Shown: positions 9,174 through 18,444, counted from the stretch's first letter. The stretch is 64,000 nucleotides of DNA from Thioploca ingrica (GCA_000828835.1 AP014633.1:992001-1056000); one strand, 5' to 3'. The notes: generated by a model not told the origin, from the letters alone. Made by a program: numbers and translations.

Positions 9174-9236
9174 CTAAGCTCAGGATGGCGGATATCCACA
9201 ACCCGCCCCCCTACAGCAAAAATTTTCCCAGTTTAA

Positions 9237-9437
9237 TTATTTAATCAGTGGGGGATGGGAAAACCAAGCTGGAATGAGCCAATCGCTAAAAATAACACTC
9301 GTTCCCCAAAATAAACTAACCCAGAATCCCAAAACCAACCAACCATACCACGATGAATGTTGTACTGAGTGATGAAGTTGGTTAACAAGAGAGAAAAAAT
9401 GAGGAGAAGAAAATGAATGATGAGAAAAATGTTTCAT
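9237..9437 (-). CDS. Small hypothetical membrane protein
   Basis: The 66-residue frame has a His/Ser-rich start and one clear membrane segment at about 31-55 (WLVLGFWVSLFWGTSVIF). A good ribosome site, AAGGGG, lies 6 nt before the ATG at 9437. No family is recognised. The gene stands alone between the tamB 3' repeat and an AT-rich region. The ribosome site and hydrophobic segment favour a real small protein, but a chance frame cannot be excluded. Confidence 0.45.
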   Translation of the reverse strand: MKHFSHHSFSSPHFFSLVNQLHHSVQHSSWYGWLVLGFWVSLFWGTSVIFSDWLIPAWFSHPPLIK

Positions 9438-9623
9438 GATTTACCCCTTTTAATTGTTGATGATTTATACTCCTCCAGATAAAAAAATTATAAGGGTAAA
9501 ATACTAACTTTGCACCTATTTATTTGATATATAAATAGAAACAATTAAATACTTATGTTTTTTAATTTACTCTATAGATTATCTACATAACTAGATAATT
9601 TATATAGATATATAAATTTTAGG

Positions 9624-9667
9624 CAAAAAAATTGCGGTCGACTCACTCAAATTCTATGAGGGACCGC
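9624..9667 (-). terminator. Rho-independent terminator of the sugar transferase gene
   Basis: On the minus strand gcggtc (9667-9662) pairs with gaccgc (9639-9634), with extra ctca/tgag pairing inside, and is followed by aattttttt. It begins 48 bp after the stop of the gene at 9715. Confidence 0.8.
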
Positions 9668-9714
9668 ATCAATTGGGTTAGGTTAAGGAGAAAGCTAAAA
9701 TTCGGTTAATTTTC

Positions 9715-10449
9715 TTAGTAAGCACCACGTGCTTTTAATACTGCTGGAACTGTTCTGAGTAAGATTATCAGGTCATATGTCAAAGACTGATTGCGAATAT
9801 ATTCCAAATCCATTTCAACCTGTTGATGAAAAGGGATATCAGACCGACCTGAAACTTGCCAAATACAGGTAATACCTGGAGTCACTTCTAAGCGTTTCCG
9901 TTGATGACAAGTATATTCTTGTACTTCATTAGGCAACGGTGGACGTGGGCCAACTAATGACATATCTCCACGCCAAACATTCCATAATTGGGGTAATTCA
10001 TCGATGGAAAACTTCCGCAAAATTCTTCCTACTCGAGTCACTCTGGGATCCTGTTTCAGCTTAAATAATACGCCTCCTTGCATTTCATTCTTTTTCATTA
10101 ATTCCTGTTTGCGTTTTTCTGCGTCGATATACATCGAGCGAAATTTCCACATTTTGAACTCTTTTCCTCCCTTACCAACTCGTAATTGAGAGAAGAATAT
10201 AGATCCTTTAGAATCTAACCGAATTAACAATGCTACGGTTAACAATAGAGGACTTAGCAAAATGAGGGCTATGGTAGTAATAAATATATCGAAACTACGT
10301 TTTGCCATAAAATAGTAACGCTTTGTTTTTTTATTGGAATTAGATAGGGGTATTGGAACTGCAATAATTGATGAAGTATTCATATTAATCGTATCCATTT
10401 CTTGCCATTGATCTTTTAGGATAGTAGATGTGGAGCTATAGTCGGACAT
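9715..10449 (-). CDS. Polyprenyl-phosphate sugar-1-phosphate transferase (bacterial sugar transferase family)
   Basis: This 244-residue membrane enzyme would load the first sugar phosphate onto undecaprenyl phosphate for exopolysaccharide or O-antigen. The family core starts at KRSFDIFITTIALILLSPLL, one membrane segment, followed by GKGGKEFKMWKFRSM, DELPQLWNVWRGDMSLVGPRP and PGITCIWQVSGRSD. The N-terminal multi-span region of WbaP-type enzymes is absent, so this is a short form. An upstream in-frame ATG exists at 10470, but an AAGGAG site sits 7 nt before the ATG at 10449, which is chosen. No other polysaccharide genes are adjacent. The specific sugar cannot be told. Confidence 0.9.
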   Translation of the reverse strand: MSDYSSTSTILKDQWQEMDTINMNTSSIIAVPIPLSNSNKKTKRYYFMAKRSFDIFITTIALILLSPLLLTVALLIRLDSKGSIFFSQLRVGKGGKEFKMWKFRSMYIDAEKRKQELMKKNEMQGGVLFKLKQDPRVTRVGRILRKFSIDELPQLWNVWRGDMSLVGPRPPLPNEVQEYTCHQRKRLEVTPGITCIWQVSGRSDIPFHQQVEMDLEYIRNQSLTYDLIILLRTVPAVLKARGAY

Positions 10450-10456
10450 AAGTTTT

Positions 10457-10462
10457 CTCCTT
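10457..10462 (-). promoter_or_regulatory. Ribosome binding site fixing the sugar transferase start
   Basis: AAGGAG on the minus strand, 7 nt before the ATG at 10449. It decides between this start and the one at 10470, which lies upstream of the site. Confidence 0.8.
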
Positions 10463-10470
10463 AGCAACAT

Positions 10471-11173
10471 ACACCTCTATTCATTTCAGATGTAAATAAC
10501 TTTAATAAGAGGTTAACCAGGTGTGAGCAAATTATGTACCTATATTTAATATATTAATTTTAAATCACTTATTTTCAGTTTTATTCCAGAAGAAACATTT
10601 TTTTTGCAAATTGCAATGCAATATTAAAACACGCTTTGCTTTTGCAAATTCAGTAGGATTTTAAATGACTTAAAGCCAAAAATAGGGGATAGTAAGAATA
10701 AAAAATAGTTAATAAAATTAATTAATTAAAACTAGTTATCCATAAAACTGATTAATCAATAAAAATCTAATGGTGCTTATTTAAGTTTATAGAAGCAAAA
10801 CTTTTTGGCCACTCCCCAAGATAATACTGTTTAAGTACCTAAATTCAAGCTCAACAAGACTTCACGGTTTCTTCAAGTTTTCTCTACAATCTCGGTTCAT
10901 TATTATCTCCAGCTAAGGTAAATAGCCAAAGCATTATGAATTTATCGTAATAGTAAAGTTATGGGAGTAGGTTGAAAGCTATTTCCACAACACCAACCTA
11001 AAAAATAACCAAGGAAAAGTTGGTATTATTCTTTCAACCATTTCCTGTTCCGGAACTGAATCCGATTGCTCAAGAGAAATCCAAAACGATCGAGCTTAAA
11101 TCTTCAATGATTAAATTCCCTTCCAACTTCTCTTTTTCAATAAGTTGATAGCAGTAGGTTGATATTGAAAATA
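10471..11173. other. Intergenic region without recognisable genes
   Basis: About 700 bp of AT-rich sequence. No frame with codon pattern or similarity to known families was found on either strand. It should contain the promoter of the sugar transferase gene. Confidence 0.5.
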
Positions 11174-12340
11174 TTATTGCAAGAATCCTTCAAAATCTTT
11201 ATCAGAAACCGATGTTTCAGCTATCGCTTGACCAATCGCTCGCAAAGCCGGAATTTGTTCTACGCAATCCATAGCAGTAACCAAATTGGGTTCAATTTGC
11301 TGTAATCGCAAGGTTAATTCTTTAAAATCGGTTGATAAATTATCCAAATGTTGTTGCAATTCATTCAAGCCTTCACCGGTTAATGAAGGTGAGTATCGGC
11401 GGTAACTTAATAAATGAAATGGATTTTCTTCAAGGATTGTGGCTGGTGATAGTTGCAGTGGCTTGAGCATGAGTTTAGAAACTTCATAATTAATTATTGT
11501 TTTAGGCTGAGCACTAATTAACTCCATTAATATATGCTGCTGTACTTTAGCATCTTCCATTAAAGTATTAACCGCATACCTTGCCCAATCAAGCAAATTG
11601 TGCTTCCTAGCCTTACCAAGTTCAATCCGGTTATCACTAAAACCAGTCCCAACAGAAATCATTAATAATTTATCTTTACCACGTTCCCAACCAATACCGT
11701 ACCGGTTATAGGTTGTTTCTAGAAAAAGTTGAAACGAGGGACTATTAAACATACTCATCCCACCATCGACGAATTCATAAAATTCTCCTCCAATCTTAAA
11801 GTGATGAGGTGGAAAGTAAACGGGTGCTGCAGAACTGGCCCGGATTAAATGCCAGAGAGGAATGTCACGATTGATATTAAAATACTTACTATTAGGGTGA
11901 TTCACAAAGAACCAAGGGCTATTAACAGTTACATTTTTAGTGACAATCATCAATAAAGTTTTGAGCTCTTTTGAACCTAAAGTGGTGTCTCCAAAAATTG
12001 CCTGTAACCTATTTTCTAGGGGGGTGGGATTATATCTCGCCCTCATTCGTTTAAGTATTTTATTTTTAGTAAAAATTTGGGGACCATCCTCAAGATAAAA
12101 CGTGAGAAGGTCTTTTACTTTCATACCGTTGGCTAATCCGGCGGCTAAAATAGCTCCGGTACTGGTTCCACCAATAAAATCAAAGTAATCAGCTAAACAA
12201 TGCCAAGGTGAATTAGGCCGATCGCAAATTATCTTTTCTATTTTTAGTAAGATTTCCGCACTGATAATTCCTCGAATACCTCCACCATCTAATGAAAGTA
12301 ATCGCTTCGGTCGATTTAAATTAGTCTTAATGGGATACAT
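11174..12340 (-). CDS. Patatin-like phospholipase
   Basis: The 388-residue protein has the whole patatin signature: oxyanion loop DGGGIRG at 18-24, nucleophile elbow GTSTG at 58-62 (Ser60) and the DGG motif with Asp192, giving a complete Ser-Asp dyad. The family hydrolyses acyl chains from phospholipids or acylglycerols. There is no signal peptide, so it is probably cytoplasmic or membrane-associated. Residues from about 260 onward are not assigned. It stands alone, with noncoding DNA on both sides and no cyclic-nucleotide synthase nearby, so a CBASS effector role is not supported. A house lipase or membrane-remodelling role is as likely. Confidence 0.9.
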   Translation of the reverse strand: MYPIKTNLNRPKRLLSLDGGGIRGIISAEILLKIEKIICDRPNSPWHCLADYFDFIGGTSTGAILAAGLANGMKVKDLLTFYLEDGPQIFTKNKILKRMRARYNPTPLENRLQAIFGDTTLGSKELKTLLMIVTKNVTVNSPWFFVNHPNSKYFNINRDIPLWHLIRASSAAPVYFPPHHFKIGGEFYEFVDGGMSMFNSPSFQLFLETTYNRYGIGWERGKDKLLMISVGTGFSDNRIELGKARKHNLLDWARYAVNTLMEDAKVQQHILMELISAQPKTIINYEVSKLMLKPLQLSPATILEENPFHLLSYRRYSPSLTGEGLNELQQHLDNLSTDFKELTLRLQQIEPNLVTAMDCVEQIPALRAIGQAIAETSVSDKDFEGFLQ

Positions 12341-12374
12341 TATTTTTCTCTACCTCTAAAGTGATTGATGCCTT

Positions 12375-12450
12375 CCCGATACCACGCCGTTAGAAGTAAA
12401 CCTGCGGGTCGCTCTTTTACCCCAAAGCTTAACTTAATAGCAGTGACGCC
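12375..12450. repeat. Copy of the TTAACTTAATRGCAGTG dispersed repeat
   Basis: It ends in cttaacttaatagcagtgacgcc and its left part (gttagaagtaaacc) resembles 34030-34044 upstream of the LRR gene, where the same right end also follows. This shows a longer shared unit of about 60 bp. Confidence 0.55.
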
Positions 12451-12783
12451 TCAAACACCTTATAAAAAAAGTTACTTTAACTAGCGTAACCACTGGATAG
12501 CCTTAAACAAGTAAGAATGCTAAAACAAAAAATGTAATTCAGCCTGAAATAATTTATGCTCACTTGCCCACGTTGTCAAAGTTCTCTTGAGTAAATATTT
12601 CAAGGGTATTAGCAAAATGAATTGCATCAGGTTAAGATAAATTATTCCAATCTATTTGACAAAATAATCACAAAATAATGAACATGTCTATTTCGTTTTA
12701 TTGCCTTGTTACCAAGTTCTACTTGGTAATACCTGCGTGCCAAGCTCTGCTTGGTGAGCTAGCTTGAACCCGATAAACAAGCG
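12451..12783. other. Noncoding stretch with two short hairpin repeats
   Basis: No gene was seen. At about 12708-12764 two hairpins stand side by side, accaagttctacttggt and ccaagctctgcttgg, and look like dispersed palindromic debris. Confidence 0.5.
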
Positions 12784-12980
12784 GGAATAACTTTAACTGA
12801 AAATTATGCAATGTTACCGGCAGCGGCGGTATCGGGTTGGTATTTTTCTCATCCCCAGGCACACTATTTTGGTACCGGCAAAATTGAGAAGGATCAAGTC
12901 GAAGATTATGCCATCCGCAAAGGGATGACGGTAGCCGAGCAGAAAAATGGTTAGCACCGATATTAAATTATGAGGTGTAA
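12784..12980 (+). pseudogene. metH: 3' fragment of cobalamin-dependent methionine synthase (metH)
   Basis: The fragment reads [20 protein letters not shown] and then [14 protein letters not shown], the hallmark end of the MetH S-adenosylmethionine-binding activation domain. One extra base near 12950 shifts the frame; after it the text continues [10 protein letters not shown] and a stop at 12978-12980, which is the natural C-terminus. Nothing of the other roughly 1100 residues is present, and no ribosome site precedes it. It is a relic, left by deletion or rearrangement of a former metH here. The upstream border is abrupt at about 12784. Confidence 0.85.
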
Positions 12981-13010
12981 AATCAAATCAATTTAAGTGG
13001 TTTAGAACTC

Positions 13011-13136
13011 GTAGGATGTGGTAACGAAGGAACAACCGCATCATTTCGCGATGGCTGCTCGCCATGTTGAAATATGACGGTAAGTTATCTCTCGATTGAT
13101 GCGGTTCGCCAGTTCACCGCATCCATCCTACGCGGG
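13011..13136. repeat. Palindromic dispersed element (gtaggatg...catcctac)
   Basis: The left end gtaggatgtggtaacg and the right end accgcatccatcctacg are inverted versions of one another; inner blocks caaccgcatca and tgatgcggttcg pair too. At about 125 bp with no frame, it is a small palindromic repeat element. Confidence 0.7.
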
Positions 13137-13145
13137 CTACAAAAT

Positions 13146-13445
13146 TCATTTTTTAACAAGTTTCTCGATTAGGTTGATTATTTGAGTATTTGCAACTATT
13201 TCTTCTGCATATATAACTGCATGCTCATCTATAGAGTTTTGAATATCAAGAAAATACGTCTTCCTCTTATCCCAACCTACTACGTCAAATACATTTTTCA
13301 ACATCTTTAATGATGCTTCTTTTTCATCTACCAAAGAAAAGTAGCACGCCAGGCAAAAATCATTTTTTAAGACCATCGATATATCAACGTTAAAATTTTC
13401 TTCTATAATTTTCCGCAACTTATAAATATCTTGTTTATTACTCAC
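13146..13445 (-). CDS. Hypothetical protein, 99 residues
   Basis: The frame starts at GTG 13445 with GGAG 7 nt upstream. The protein is acidic and soluble, with a helical N-terminus (DIYKLRKIIEENFNVDISM), a central YFSLVDEKEASLKMLKNVF segment and a helical tail ending KLVKK. No family is recognised. It sits between palindromic repeats and a broken toxin-antitoxin pair, a context common for small accessory genes. Confidence 0.55.
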   Translation of the reverse strand: MSNKQDIYKLRKIIEENFNVDISMVLKNDFCLACYFSLVDEKEASLKMLKNVFDVVGWDKRKTYFLDIQNSIDEHAVIYAEEIVANTQIINLIEKLVKK

Positions 13446-13495
13446 TTTCAGTCTCCAATATATACTATTTTTTAGAACTCGTAGCCAGAATAGCC

Positions 13496-13524
13496 AGAGT
13501 AGGGTGCGTTGTTAACGCACCATA
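13496..13524. repeat. Short palindrome GGGTGCGTTGTTAACGCACC
   Basis: A near-perfect palindrome preceded by agccagagta. A second copy stands at about 14224-14252 with the same left flank. It belongs to the small dispersed repeats of this region. Confidence 0.6.
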
Positions 13525-13604
13525 CCTTGCTAGTCGACGCGCCAACATCAAATTAACCAAACAACCGGTAGGCACAATTGAAACGAGACCACGAAGCAAC
13601 TATT

Positions 13605-13941
13605 TCAGTCAGTCTTAAAAGGATTTTGGATAGTGATCCCTTCAACAATTTGTCCATGATTTAAGTCCTCTGTCAACAATATATTGGCATTAGACTGAAT
13701 CGCGGCTGCCATAATTAAAGCATCCCAAAAAGACAATTTATGTTGCATTTGGACTTTAAAAGCTAAAAGAATTGTTTCAGGGGTATTCGTATGCACTCGC
13801 CATATCAAAATATATTTTTTCACAATTTTATGCGCTTGTTAACGATTCTAAAATCCTTTGAGCAATAAGATGTTTTTCTGATATAGATGTATCATAAGCA
13901 TATATCAATATATTGGTATCAACAAAAGTATCAACGTTCAT
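13605..13941 (-). pseudogene. VapC-like PIN toxin with internal deletion
   Basis: The N-terminal part starts at ATG 13941 and reads MNVDTFVDTNILIYAYDTS, with the first catalytic Asp of a PIN ribonuclease, then stops after SLTSA. Frameshifted downstream is the C-terminal part with KLSFWDALIMAAAIQSNANI and LLTEDLNHGQ, carrying the later Asp residues. About 40-50 residues expected between the halves are missing. The ATG overlaps the stop of the antitoxin gene, so this was a normal antitoxin-toxin operon whose toxin has been disabled. Confidence 0.82.
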
Positions 13942-14170
13942 ACAAGGATTCTCTTTTTGCCGGTTGGCCACCCAAATTAAACCCTTGTTTTAACTCTGCA
14001 AGTGCTTCTTGACAGAGTTGTTCATAATCCACATTCTCATCCTGGGTAGCAATTTCCCTGAGTACCAAACGCTGAAAATACTGCGCCACCGACATATTCC
14101 ATTGTGCTGCAATTTTTTCCAGTGAATGCAATAGATTATCTTCAATTTCAAAACTGATGGTTTGTTTCAT
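13931..14170 (-). CDS. Antitoxin of a VapBC-type pair
   Basis: The 79-residue protein starts KQTISFEIEDNLLHSLEKIA, a ribbon-helix-helix-like pattern with DNA-binding strand and two helices, followed by an acidic tail that would neutralise the toxin. It overlaps the start of the PIN toxin fragment by 11 bp, the usual translational coupling. Type II antitoxins repress their own promoter; a run upstream of 14170 should hold the operator but no clear site was chosen. Because the toxin is broken, the antitoxin may be drifting or may counter related toxins elsewhere. Confidence 0.75.
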   Translation of the reverse strand: MKQTISFEIEDNLLHSLEKIAAQWNMSVAQYFQRLVLREIATQDENVDYEQLCQEALAELKQGFNLGGQPAKRESLYER

Positions 14171-14223
14171 ATTTTTTCCTTGTTTTTAAGATTAAAAATT
14201 ATATTGACAAGCTATCGGTTGAT

Positions 14224-14467
14224 AGCCAGAGTAGGTTGCGTTATTAACGCACCATTCACAACGGTAAAAGAAAGCGAGTTTTCGGTGCGTTACGGCTGAC
14301 GCTTAATGCACCCTACCTCGCTTAAGTGCAGTTTTGGATTATTTAGTTTCTAATTATTTATATAAGGTTTAATTCAATTGATAATTGGTATTAACTCACC
14401 TCTTGCCCCGTACTAACCAATGACATTACACCCATTCCCCCTTTAAAAAATGGAGGCTAGGGGGAAT
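14224..14467. repeat. Cluster of dispersed palindromes between antitoxin and CHAT gene
   Basis: It contains a second gtgcgtt-attaacgcacc palindrome at about 14232-14252, a related inverted block (ggtgcgttacggctgacgct, about 14294) and a hairpin attccccct (14434-14442) with agggggaat (14459-14467). No gene is visible from 14171 to 14536. The last hairpin may end transcription of the CHAT gene, which stops at 14537. Confidence 0.55.
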
Positions 14468-14536
14468 TTAGGAGCGTTGACGAATTAAACATCTTAGTCA
14501 AAATCTCTCCCAGACCCCAACTATTGAAAAACGATA

Positions 14537-17500
14537 TTATCGCTCTACCTGGCCAAAAACGGTTAATCCCGCCCAGAATAAAGGATGGTTAAAAGGACGT
14601 TCGGTGGACTGATATTCTTGGATTAAATGCTGACAAGTTTCATTGGAGGATAAATCGAATTGTTTTACTAATTCTTGCAAATCTTGGTTAGACATTTCAC
14701 GTAAAGCACGACGTGCCTGCGCAGTGACTTGATGCCAGGGTAAGTCAGGATTATGGTGAGCAATTTGATAAAAGTGATAACTAAAACAAAGCCCGGCTAA
14801 ACTAGGACAAGGCCATAATGTCCCCACTATGGTTTTAGCGCCGGCTGCCATTAACGCGGGAATAATACCTTGTGGTGTTATTGAACCAGTTGATTGGAAA
14901 GCTTTTATAGGTGATTCTCCCGGTAACATAACCATCAATTGAGCTGATATCGGTAATAGTGTACCTATCCAATCAGGCAATTGTATTGATTCACTTTCTT
15001 TTGAATTCAAGTCATTAATTAATTGCTGCGGATCACTAAAATGAATGGGCAAAGCGAAGTGAACCCAATGACTATGAGAAATACTTTGAATAACATCAAA
15101 GATTGAACGAGCCGAAACTAATGACTGCGTATTAAAATGTTGCGCAACCCATTGAGCTTCTTGTGTTTTGCAGGGTGTCAGATTCGTTGGCTCCGTTATA
15201 ACACAATATTTTGGTTGTAGTTGAGCAATGGGAGGCAGTGGTGAATCCGGTGATCGAGAACGAGATTGTAACCAATGGGTTATACTAATTTCTCTCACTA
15301 ATGCAGTTTCTAATTCTGGTAAAGCTTCCCAAGGTAATTGATCTAACCCAGCTGGAAAAATGACGGTTATCTGCTTCAGGTTTTGTTGTTGTGTCCAGCG
15401 TGTTAGACAATTGGCCACAATTTGCATTTGTCTCGAATTGATTACCGTATCCCAATGTGAACTTGGATTCATTTTTACCTGATCTTTGCTGGCTTGATAT
15501 TGTCGTTGCCAAGCGGATAATCCCTGCGCCCACTGTTCTAGTAATCCACCTTTTTTAATCGTTGGATTAGTCCAAAAACGTTGATGTGCAGCGGCGTCTG
15601 GTAAGTCACGCAAGCTCACCTGGTGTTGGTCTAGCCACAATAGGCGTAAGCGTCGTTGTACTGGATCAAAAAAAGCTTGTACCAAGGCTTCTTGAGATAA
15701 TAAATGTCGTTGACAAGTTTCAATACCGGGTAATTTAACTACCCAAGTATTATCTAACCAGATTTGCAAAAGTGGCCACAGTGTTCCTTTCGTGGGTGCT
15801 TTCCCTTCTTCAAGCCAAACCAGCGGCGTAGCTAAAGCATTCCATAATGCTTGCTCTACTCGCTCTTCCCAATCATGACCCAAATTCAAACGGTTCTCAG
15901 TTAAACTAATGCGGGCTCGTTCTAGCGTTTCCCAAATTTGTTGAACAGTTGCTTGAGTAATTAATAATTCAGCGAGTCGTGCATTAGCCCACTGAGAAAC
16001 TAATTCAGCTAATGCTAAATGGCTAGGCGGATAAGTTGAAATGACCCGGTTAAATTTTTGTTTTAAGGTATTAAGTGGTTGTAATATCGTTTCATGGGAT
16101 TGTGCTTGATAATCTTTTTTAAATTCAGGGGTGTTATTTTCTTGATTAGCCTGGTTATCTTCTTCAACCGATGAAGTGGGTGATTCTATTGCTAAATGGG
16201 ATTCCTGATCCGCTATCACCTTGAGGCAAGAAGAAGATAGCCATTTTTTTATAAGAATCTCCAATTGCGGTGGAACATCTCCTAATATCTGCGCAACCAA
16301 AGCTTGTTGATAAGCGGTAGGCGTTACTTCACTAGCGATAAACTTGGCGAAAGTGGGTGTCAGTTGCTGTGCTTGGTGTTGAACCTGGTTCCAAGCTCGT
16401 TGTAATAAGGTAGCTAATTTTTCTACTTTGCCTAGCGCTAATTCGCGCAACCACATTTGCAAACCCGGTTGTTCTGAGTTGATTTGTTCTTCTCTAATGG
16501 TTAAGCGTTGTGCGGTTGGATGCGTACCTAAAAAATCTAACCATAAAAATAAAAAGGGTTCGGAAGCATCAGCCAATTTTTGCCAAGCACTTTTAGCGAA
16601 AGCCGCTTGTAAATGCTCACTACTTTGCCAAGGTGGTGTTTGCGACCAAGTTTCGACGACCTGTTCCGGACTAGCTTCTACGGATTGGCTTACTAATAAT
16701 ATTCCTAAAATAATATCAGGTAAGTTCTCTAAACCGGACTTAGCTAGATTGAGTTGTTGCTGTAGAGCGGTATATAACCATTCAAATAAAATAGCTTCAC
16801 TGCGTTCAATCGTACATTGCCAACTGGGATGATTAGCTAATTGGTTGAGTTGCAATAAGCGATGATACGCCGCTATATCTGCCTTTAATTGAACCAAAGT
16901 TTTACGTTGACTAATCTGTGTTTGCCACCAGGATAGTTGCTGTAAAGCTGCGGTTTCATCTAAAGTAGCAGGTTTAATTCCTAACTTATGCCAATGAACG
17001 GTTAATCTTTGTTCAAGAGTACGTTGCTGTTGAGGTAAGGTAAGTGCTTCTTGTACTAAAGAAGAATGATGTAACTTGTGTAAATTTTGGTAAACGACGT
17101 CAAATCCTTGCTTCTCTCGTGCTTGAGCGATTAAATAACAGCTTTCACTGAGCGCCAATAATTTTTCTGTAGAGATACCGTGGCGGTGGGGTTGTTGGGG
17201 ATTATGCCATCGCCATAAAATGGAGTAAAGCAATTGCTGAAAAGCGGTAGTAATAGTCGCCGCTACTGGCGTATTTTCTAAATGTTTGTGCCAGTTACGT
17301 AATAAAGTCAGGCGATAAGGTGATTTGATGGGTTCTAAACTCAGCCAAAGCCAGAAACCGGCTTGGGGTAAAGTGTGAATGATGCGCTCCGGTTGCCCTT
17401 GATTGCCCCAAGCTGCTAACAGATTCTCACTTAATTTTGAGAATAATTCATAACTATTCGTTTGAGATTCAGCGGCAGGTAATAATTGGCTAGTGTGGCT

Positions 17501-18172
17501 CAAACCTTGTTGCCAATAAATGACCGCTTGTTCAGTTTCATTGAGTTGTAGATGTACTATCCCAGCATTGTGGTATAGTTTAAGCGTTAATTCACCGATA
17601 CCCGGCGTAATTTCGGCGCCGCTCTCGAGAAATTGTTCAATATAATAAATTGCTTGGCGATAAAATTGTACCGCTTGCTGGGGATAGTTGAGCGCCTGCT
17701 GTGCATTCACCGCCGCATTAAAATATAATCTGAGCGTTTGTTCACGTACCCCAGCTTGAGTTTCACCCTGATTTAAAAAAGTCTGCGCATGATGAAGACC
17801 TTCCTGATAAAGCTGTTGGGATTCGGTTGGACTATGAAGAAACTGATGAACATTAACACCCGCATTAAAATACAGTTTTAATAGGTTTTCGCGTACCTTG
17901 GCATCAGTTTCACCCTGGTTAAGAAAATGTTTAGCTTGGTTAATACCCGTTTGCCAAAGTTGTTGTGCCGATGTCGGTGCCTTAAAGGTATTAACAGCAA
18001 TACCACCCAGGTTGAAGTAGTCATCTAATAATTCCGCTCGTAACTGACTTAGCGTTGCTTCGCTGGCTTGAGAAATTTGCTCAAGGCGTGTAGCAACCTC
18101 ATTTTCAACGCGGATGAGCCAATCAGCGAGAAGGGTATCTTTAGGTGGATTAAGAATATCTGCGGGTATCAT
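14537..18172 (-). CDS. TPR-like repeat protein with C-terminal CHAT domain lacking catalytic residues
   Basis: This 1211-residue cytoplasmic protein begins with helical repeats at about 55-240; the blocks LYFNAGVNVHQFL, LYFNAAVNAQQAL and LYHNAGIVHLQL recur about every 50 residues. The long middle is helical without a known domain. The end, about 920-1211, matches the CHAT caspase-like fold: QITVIFPAGLDQLPWEALP, then GIIPALMAAGAKTIVGTLWP and a final HPLFWAGLTVFG. Active CHAT proteases have HFACHG and a later strand with the catalytic Cys. Here the first site reads VHFALPIHF at about 1036 and the second MVMLPGES at about 1081, so His and Cys both look lost. A scaffold or regulatory role is then more likely than proteolysis (inference). 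No obvious CHAT substrate gene is next to it. Confidence 0.8.
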   Translation of the reverse strand: MIPADILNPPKDTLLADWLIRVENEVATRLEQISQASEATLSQLRAELLDDYFNLGGIAVNTFKAPTSAQQLWQTGINQAKHFLNQGETDAKVRENLLKLYFNAGVNVHQFLHSPTESQQLYQEGLHHAQTFLNQGETQAGVREQTLRLYFNAAVNAQQALNYPQQAVQFYRQAIYYIEQFLESGAEITPGIGELTLKLYHNAGIVHLQLNETEQAVIYWQQGLSHTSQLLPAAESQTNSYELFSKLSENLLAAWGNQGQPERIIHTLPQAGFWLWLSLEPIKSPYRLTLLRNWHKHLENTPVAATITTAFQQLLYSILWRWHNPQQPHRHGISTEKLLALSESCYLIAQAREKQGFDVVYQNLHKLHHSSLVQEALTLPQQQRTLEQRLTVHWHKLGIKPATLDETAALQQLSWWQTQISQRKTLVQLKADIAAYHRLLQLNQLANHPSWQCTIERSEAILFEWLYTALQQQLNLAKSGLENLPDIILGILLVSQSVEASPEQVVETWSQTPPWQSSEHLQAAFAKSAWQKLADASEPFLFLWLDFLGTHPTAQRLTIREEQINSEQPGLQMWLRELALGKVEKLATLLQRAWNQVQHQAQQLTPTFAKFIASEVTPTAYQQALVAQILGDVPPQLEILIKKWLSSSCLKVIADQESHLAIESPTSSVEEDNQANQENNTPEFKKDYQAQSHETILQPLNTLKQKFNRVISTYPPSHLALAELVSQWANARLAELLITQATVQQIWETLERARISLTENRLNLGHDWEERVEQALWNALATPLVWLEEGKAPTKGTLWPLLQIWLDNTWVVKLPGIETCQRHLLSQEALVQAFFDPVQRRLRLLWLDQHQVSLRDLPDAAAHQRFWTNPTIKKGGLLEQWAQGLSAWQRQYQASKDQVKMNPSSHWDTVINSRQMQIVANCLTRWTQQQNLKQITVIFPAGLDQLPWEALPELETALVREISITHWLQSRSRSPDSPLPPIAQLQPKYCVITEPTNLTPCKTQEAQWVAQHFNTQSLVSARSIFDVIQSISHSHWVHFALPIHFSDPQQLINDLNSKESESIQLPDWIGTLLPISAQLMVMLPGESPIKAFQSTGSITPQGIIPALMAAGAKTIVGTLWPCPSLAGLCFSYHFYQIAHHNPDLPWHQVTAQARRALREMSNQDLQELVKQFDLSSNETCQHLIQEYQSTERPFNHPLFWAGLTVFGQVER

Positions 18173-18392
18173 GGTTTGTGCCTTGATAGTTAAAAAACTG
18201 AAGTTATTTTGATTATGTTAACATGAAGTTAAGTTTTCAATCCTCAAGACGATTTCTCTTTATTTATATCTTAACCATAATAAACAAAACAACTCCATTT
18301 TTAGGGTCAATGAAGGATTAACTGGTAATAACTTTAATACAATTGAAGTCGATTATAAAGGCATCATGACCGAGTTTCATAAAATAATTGAA

Positions 18393-18423
18393 TTCAACAA
18401 TATCTTCCAATATATGATATAAT
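18393..18423 (+). promoter_or_regulatory. Candidate sigma-70 promoter of the glycosyltransferase pair
   Basis: TTCAAC at 18393-18398 and TATAAT at 18418-18423, spacing 19 bp. The first gene starts 21 bp after the -10 box, so the leader would be very short. Prediction by eye only. Confidence 0.25.
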
Positions 18424-18444
18424 AAAAAATATATTTTAATAGTT

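Noticed and set aside
11174..12340. CBASS effector role for the patatin protein
   Set aside because: No cyclic-oligonucleotide synthase or ancillary gene lies within reach; the domain alone is not enough.
12541..12590. Tiny zinc-ribbon-like frame with CPRCQSSL
   Set aside because: Only 13 codons before a stop; could be a remnant but cannot be supported.
13011..13136. Possible CRISPR repeats near the toxin region
   Set aside because: Repeats are palindromic and irregular in spacing, with no spacer pattern; they are dispersed elements.
14537..18172. Long plus-strand frame at 16428-16832
   Set aside because: Shadow of the CHAT gene; no ribosome site and no recognisable product.
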